Source: a virus
Direction: 5' to 3' (one strand)
Virus record (IMG/VR): IMGVR_UViG_3300046455_000155
Location: 1 to 40,051 of that record
Length of the DNA stretch: 40,051 nucleotides
In this document: one piece after another, positions 36,196 through 40,051 of the stretch
Numbering within the stretch: position 1 is the stretch's first letter
Layout of the letters: every line of letters starts with the position of its first letter
Made by a program: the position numbers and the translations under genes
Notes under the pieces: model-generated
What the model was told of the DNA's origin: nothing
The model's database searches: none
The model's input: only the letters and a program-made list of their open reading frames with translations

Positions 36196-38148
36196 TTAGG
36201 TGAGGGAGACTTCGACGCTGCACTCGCAGTTGGCCACGCCGTCAGCGCCGAGAACGGGGTCGCCGGGCCAGTCAGCGCCATTCGAGAACTTCTCGCCGAC
36301 AGGGACCGTCTCGCCGTCCATCGCCGCATGTTCAGAGCGCGGATTGGACGAATTGACGACCCATGTCTTCGTGGCGCTGGCGCTGTTCTGCTTCGCGGTC
36401 TCCATCGTGGCGAACCCGGCGAACGTCGTCAGCAGCGTCGTAGCGATACCGTCGCCGCGTCCGCCCTCGGCATCATCGAAGACCTTCTCCGGTGAGCGCG
36501 TAGGGTTGCCGTCGCCGTCGTCGCCCGGGTCATCGAGCGCCGCCTGGATCTGGTCGAACGTCGTGGAGTTGATCTTCCCGGCCCGGGAGTCAGCCACGGC
36601 GCGGAGGAACTTCTCCGTCCGCGCCACGTCATAGGCGTCAGGTGCGAGACCACTCGACGCCAGCACATCAGCGGCTACCTGCCCAGTCACTGACATCGCC
36701 AGGCGGTAAAGGTCGTCAGAGAGTTCCTTGTCCCAGCGCTCCTGATCCCACCACGGCGCGTCAGCCTTCGCATTGAGCCGTGCGAGGACCGCCTCGCGCT
36801 GCCGCTTGAAGAACTTCGACAGGACGGCCGCCGTGGTCCGTTCGGACCCCGAGTCGGCCTCGCCCTTGATGGATACCGGGCCCGCCTTCGAGTGGACCGT
36901 GATCGCCTTCGGAGCGCTATCCCGCGGGGACGACTGCCCGCCCACGAGGACGTTCAGCGGAGTCACCAGCGAATCGGCGTCACCATCAAGCGCCGGCAGA
37001 TTCTCTAGGCCGCGGATCTCGTTCGCCGTCATGTACGGGCGCCCGACAGCCGAAGAGTAAGCCGCGGCCTGCTCGTCGAACGACGCCGCCAGCTTGGCCT
37101 TCACGTTGAACTCGACGTAAACGCCGGGCCGCGGATCCAGCAGCGGGACAAGCTTCGAGTTGATGCGGTCCTGAATCATTTTCAGCCAGGGCCCCAGCGT
37201 TTCGCCATACAGCATCTTGCGGAACTCGCGGACATTCGCGTAGGACACGCCGCCAGTCGCGCCGAGCATCGCCGGGTTGATATGCCAGGCGCGGGCCACG
37301 GTCTCCAGCGACAGGTTCGCCGCCTCGATCCACTGCTCCTCGCGGGCATTGAACCGGACCTGATTGATGGTCATGCCATCCTCAAGGACCGGCATCCCGC
37401 CGACGTTCGCGCCCTTCGCCTTGTAGGCTTTCATGTCCTCTTTGAAGCGCTTGCTGCCCTCATCGGACCACGCGGGCGCGTCCTTCGGGCGGGCAATGTA
37501 GGAGCCGATCTGGCCGCCGTTCTTCCAAATCCCGGTGCGGAACTGCTGCGCCGCGATCTGCTCTGCCAGCGTCTCCTTTAGCGTGGCCACCACGGGCGAA
37601 CCATAATCCGTGTAGTACGGATTCCAGTTCTTGAAGTGGAGGAGATTCTTGCCTTCAATGCGGATCGGCGGCTTCGTCACATCCGGCATATAATTGATGA
37701 CCAGATCGCCATCTATCTCGGACCCCGAAACGATCGTCACGAGATCCACAGCCAGCGGACGCAACTGCCAACCAGTCGACGTCTGCGCAATCAGCCACCA
37801 CGCCTCATCGTTCAAAGCGAGATCCGAAACCAGAGCGACCTTCAAGTCATAGCCCGTCATCGCCGGGTTAGGGTTCGCCAGCAGCTTCGCAACCGGGGAA
37901 TCCGTGAGCCGCTGCCGGTCAGTGTCCGAAACGCGCTGATACGTCGGAAGCCCAAGCTGGCCGATATTGCGGGCCAGGAAGTCAACCACAGTGCGGACGT
38001 TATGCTGCGTCTCCCACAACTGAGCCGGCGCCATGCCAGTCACCTTGCGGAGCGCCTCGATAACCTCAGCGGCAGACGGGCTCGTCGAACTAACATCGAC
38101 AGCCTGGTAGATGATGGATGAACGGCGGAAGAGGTCAAGGACGCCCAT
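36196..38148 (-). CDS. Portal protein with C-terminal MuF-like domain
   Basis: A 650-aa protein, ATG directly after the large terminase stop. Residues 1 to about 400 are an HK97-type portal (VRTVVDFLARNIGQLGLPTY, LLANPNPAMTGYDLKVALVS, MLGATGGVSYANVREFRKML). About 430-650 is a MuF/SPP1-gp7-like minor head domain ending SNPRSEHAAMDGETVPVGEK and CECSVEVSL. Usually these are separate genes; here one chain would form the DNA portal and carry an ejected or internal head domain. Confidence 0.9.
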   Translation of the reverse strand: MGVLDLFRRSSIIYQAVDVSSTSPSAAEVIEALRKVTGMAPAQLWETQHNVRTVVDFLARNIGQLGLPTYQRVSDTDRQRLTDSPVAKLLANPNPAMTGYDLKVALVSDLALNDEAWWLIAQTSTGWQLRPLAVDLVTIVSGSEIDGDLVINYMPDVTKPPIRIEGKNLLHFKNWNPYYTDYGSPVVATLKETLAEQIAAQQFRTGIWKNGGQIGSYIARPKDAPAWSDEGSKRFKEDMKAYKAKGANVGGMPVLEDGMTINQVRFNAREEQWIEAANLSLETVARAWHINPAMLGATGGVSYANVREFRKMLYGETLGPWLKMIQDRINSKLVPLLDPRPGVYVEFNVKAKLAASFDEQAAAYSSAVGRPYMTANEIRGLENLPALDGDADSLVTPLNVLVGGQSSPRDSAPKAITVHSKAGPVSIKGEADSGSERTTAAVLSKFFKRQREAVLARLNAKADAPWWDQERWDKELSDDLYRLAMSVTGQVAADVLASSGLAPDAYDVARTEKFLRAVADSRAGKINSTTFDQIQAALDDPGDDGDGNPTRSPEKVFDDAEGGRGDGIATTLLTTFAGFATMETAKQNSASATKTWVVNSSNPRSEHAAMDGETVPVGEKFSNGADWPGDPVLGADGVANCECSVEVSLT

Positions 38149-39765
38149 TTAGACAACCACCATGCCTCTCGTTTCGTAAGAACTTGTTTTTGGCTTGCCC
38201 GCCCGGGAGGCAAGGACGGTCAGACCCCAGTAGGCCTGCTCGGCGGCGATCAAAGGCGCGACGTCAGCCGGGGACTTGGAGCGGTTCAGCACGAACACAT
38301 CCCCCAACTGTTTGGTCACGGCCACCGCTGCGGCGACATCGAGGACGGGCTGGGCCAGGTGGAAGACATTGCCGTTGCGGACAGCGTCATAAAACGCGCC
38401 CATGGCCGCGCCGAGGTCAGAGCCGCCGCACTCCATCACCGGCAGGCCGGCGGTAAGCATATGCTCAATCAGCGCGGACACCGGAGCGCCCTTACCCTGG
38501 ACAACGATGGTCTCCGCCCCGATCGTCGGGAACTTAGCCACCAGCGTCGGGACCACCCATTCAGTGCCGGCGCGCTGCGTGATGACCTCGACATGCGCGG
38601 AACCGTCAGCACGCCAGCCAGCGACCGCGAAATAAGACATCTCACGATTGGCGGACACGTCAACGGACAGGACCATCGGCGAACCCTTGGCGATCTCCGA
38701 CTCGGCGTCGTGCCGGGAGTCCCAAACGCCGGCGCCGAACGGCGACTCGGCATCGATCGTGACCCACTGGCACAGATTCTCGGTACGGAAGACATGCTCC
38801 GGGACGCCCTCAGCGCCGCCGACGCCCACCAGAGCCGCCTTAGACGCCAGCATTTCCTCGGTCACATACGCGATGCCATGCTCATCCTCGTAGCCCATGG
38901 ACGGGTTAGCCTGAGCCCACCCATCGCGGTCCCAGATCCCGCAGTCATCCGGCGCGGACCACTCAAACAGGCCCATCGTCGTGTCGTGCGAGTTCGCAAA
39001 CTCTTCGATGGACTGAATGCCGCCATCGACGTACTGCTCCCAGTCCGCCATGCGGGCGAGGCCCTGCTTGCGGAGACCGCGGAGGACATCAGACTTAGCG
39101 GTGCCGGCATTGGACACGGCGAGCACCTGGGAGGAGAAGCGGGCATTAGTCGTGTTCGTCAGCGCCGACCACGACTCCCAGTCGCGCTGCTGCCGGAGCT
39201 CATCGAAAGCGAGATCCGTTACCGACAAGCCACGGCCGCCGTCATCCGACGCGGCCTCGCACTTGTACCGGGAACCGTTCGCCAGTTCGAGGTACTTGTT
39301 GCCGTTGACGTTCGACTTGTGCGCGATGTACTTGCGGGCCGGCGAACGCTGCAGCGCCTTCGTCGACAGGTCAAGGATTTCCTCGGCCGCGTTCAGCTTG
39401 TGCGCGGCGCCCAGGATCAGCGGCGGCTCAGCCTCCGGCCCATCCCACATCATCATCCGCCACAGCAGACGAGTCGACATGATGAAGCTCTTCCCGTTCT
39501 GCCGGCTCACCAGCAACAGGACAGTCTTGAACCGCAACACCGGAAACGCATCGCTCGAAACTGAGCCCAACGCGAGCTCCAGCGAATGGATCAAGAACCA
39601 TTCCTGCCACGGATGAAGACTGCGGCCTGCGATCTTCGCCGCGTCGATAGCCTCAAATCCCAACGACGTCTCCGGCGTCAAAGGCCGGAGCGGTCGTGTC
39701 CACAAACGCGGCTCAGTCTTACCCAGCCTGCGCTCGCCCCGCCCGCTTCCGCTTGAGTTCGTCAA
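38149..39765 (-). CDS. terL: Terminase large subunit
   Basis: A 538-aa packaging motor. Walker A-like VSRQNGKS at 86-93, Walker B TDLAFDE at 183-189, coupling motif SNAGT near 218, and a nuclease domain starting LSVDVSANREMSYFAVAGW near 366. It pumps DNA into the head and cuts it. The start is uncertain: TTG at 39765 overlaps terS by 47 bases; no ATG occurs before the conserved HPWQEW region, so this TTG or a later TTG at codon 21 is used. Confidence 0.94.
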   Translation of the reverse strand: MTNSSGSGRGERRLGKTEPRLWTRPLRPLTPETSLGFEAIDAAKIAGRSLHPWQEWFLIHSLELALGSVSSDAFPVLRFKTVLLLVSRQNGKSFIMSTRLLWRMMMWDGPEAEPPLILGAAHKLNAAEEILDLSTKALQRSPARKYIAHKSNVNGNKYLELANGSRYKCEAASDDGGRGLSVTDLAFDELRQQRDWESWSALTNTTNARFSSQVLAVSNAGTAKSDVLRGLRKQGLARMADWEQYVDGGIQSIEEFANSHDTTMGLFEWSAPDDCGIWDRDGWAQANPSMGYEDEHGIAYVTEEMLASKAALVGVGGAEGVPEHVFRTENLCQWVTIDAESPFGAGVWDSRHDAESEIAKGSPMVLSVDVSANREMSYFAVAGWRADGSAHVEVITQRAGTEWVVPTLVAKFPTIGAETIVVQGKGAPVSALIEHMLTAGLPVMECGGSDLGAAMGAFYDAVRNGNVFHLAQPVLDVAAAVAVTKQLGDVFVLNRSKSPADVAPLIAAEQAYWGLTVLASRAGKPKTSSYETRGMVVV

Positions 39766-40051
39766 TGGGGTCTACCTCCGCAGCGGCCTTAGCCGGCATC
39801 TTGGAAGGCGTGAGTTGCAGCGCCTCGCAGTACCTCAGATACGTCGGGATCGACGTATTGTCGTGCAAGGGGATCGGGAGCTTCGCGCCATCCTCGCGGC
39901 CTTCCATCGCTGCCTCGACCACGTCATCCCAACCGTCAATCTTTCGGGCCAGGGCAAGGACGGCGGCAACAGGGCCAGCGCTCAGATTGGCGTCTAAAGC
40001 GCCGGAAGCGATGGCATGGGACACAGAGAGCTCAGTGGCTTCGTAGACGCT
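39719..40051 (-). CDS. terS: Terminase small subunit (5' end outside window)
   Basis: At least 110 codons, open to the right edge; a GTG at 40024 is inside conserved-looking sequence (SVYEATELSVSHAIASGAL), so the true start is probably beyond the window. ARKIDGWDDVVEAAMEGRED, NTSIPTYLRYCEALQLTPS and a basic C-terminus fit actinophage small terminases, which bind the packaging site and pass it to the large subunit. Called by fit to position upstream of terL. Confidence 0.8.
   Translation of the reverse strand, partial: SVYEATELSVSHAIASGALDANLSAGPVAAVLALARKIDGWDDVVEAAMEGREDGAKLPIPLHDNTSIPTYLRYCEALQLTPSKMPAKAAAEVDPIDELKRKRAGRAQAG

Noticed and set aside
38359-39564. 401-codon plus-strand open frame
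   Set aside because: Antisense to the large terminase, whose Walker and nuclease motifs are on the minus strand.
1-40051. CRISPR arrays, insertion sequences, rRNA, riboswitches
   Set aside because: No spaced repeat arrays, transposase genes, rRNA segments or recognisable riboswitch cores were seen on either strand.

Overview
The window is a nearly complete genome of a temperate siphovirus of a high-GC Gram-positive host. The integrase sits in the middle, the packaging genes are at one edge and the early region is at the other, which is virion (or circular) gene order rather than the order of an integrated prophage. By eye the DNA is roughly two-thirds G+C. A Rv2179c-like exonuclease, a DUF6221-like protein, many GTG/TTG starts and leaderless-looking promoters point to an actinobacterium, probably Micrococcales such as Arthrobacter. 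The host name is inference.

Reading the minus strand from the right edge gives the late genes: small terminase (cut by the edge), large terminase, a portal fused to a MuF-like domain, HK97-type protease and major capsid, head-tail connectors, major tail protein, tail assembly chaperones with a canonical -1 slippery heptamer (GGGAAAC), an 867-aa tape measure and distal tail proteins. A cassette of an HNH endonuclease and a DUF6221-like gene interrupts the tail module. Then come a lysis cassette (two membrane proteins, M23 endolysin, holin) and, after lysis, the host-contact genes: two proteins sharing an N-terminal module (one a pectate-lyase-like tailspike) and a tail SGNH esterase.

The only plus-strand block (14.2-17.6 kb) is the lysogeny module: two small HTH regulators, strong terminators, an attP carrying the 3' part of a tRNA-Thr(CGU) flanked by paired 12-bp-spaced arm repeats, a tyrosine integrase, and a membrane-anchored SGNH hydrolase that meets the tail SGNH hydrolase tail to tail. 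The divergent switch at 14.04-14.20 kb has two promoters with nearly identical operator-like sequence at the start codon, and both transcripts look leaderless.

From 14.05 kb down to 0.8 kb runs one long minus-strand early operon of about 37 genes. At least 27 of its junctions are 4-base ATGA/GTGA overlaps. It starts with a Cro-like protein, an Xis-like protein and a T5orf172-domain protein, then a run of very small (often Cys-rich) genes, then RecE-like nuclease, SSB, HNH-AP2 endonuclease, a replication initiator with iteron-like repeats inside the gene, DNA methyltransferase, DnaB helicase, RusA resolvase and a DEDDh exonuclease. After a terminator come a tRNA-Tyr(GUA) and an HNH gene that, if the ends are joined, lies just upstream of the terminase genes. 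Several genes of 25-50 codons were recognised only from overlap logic.
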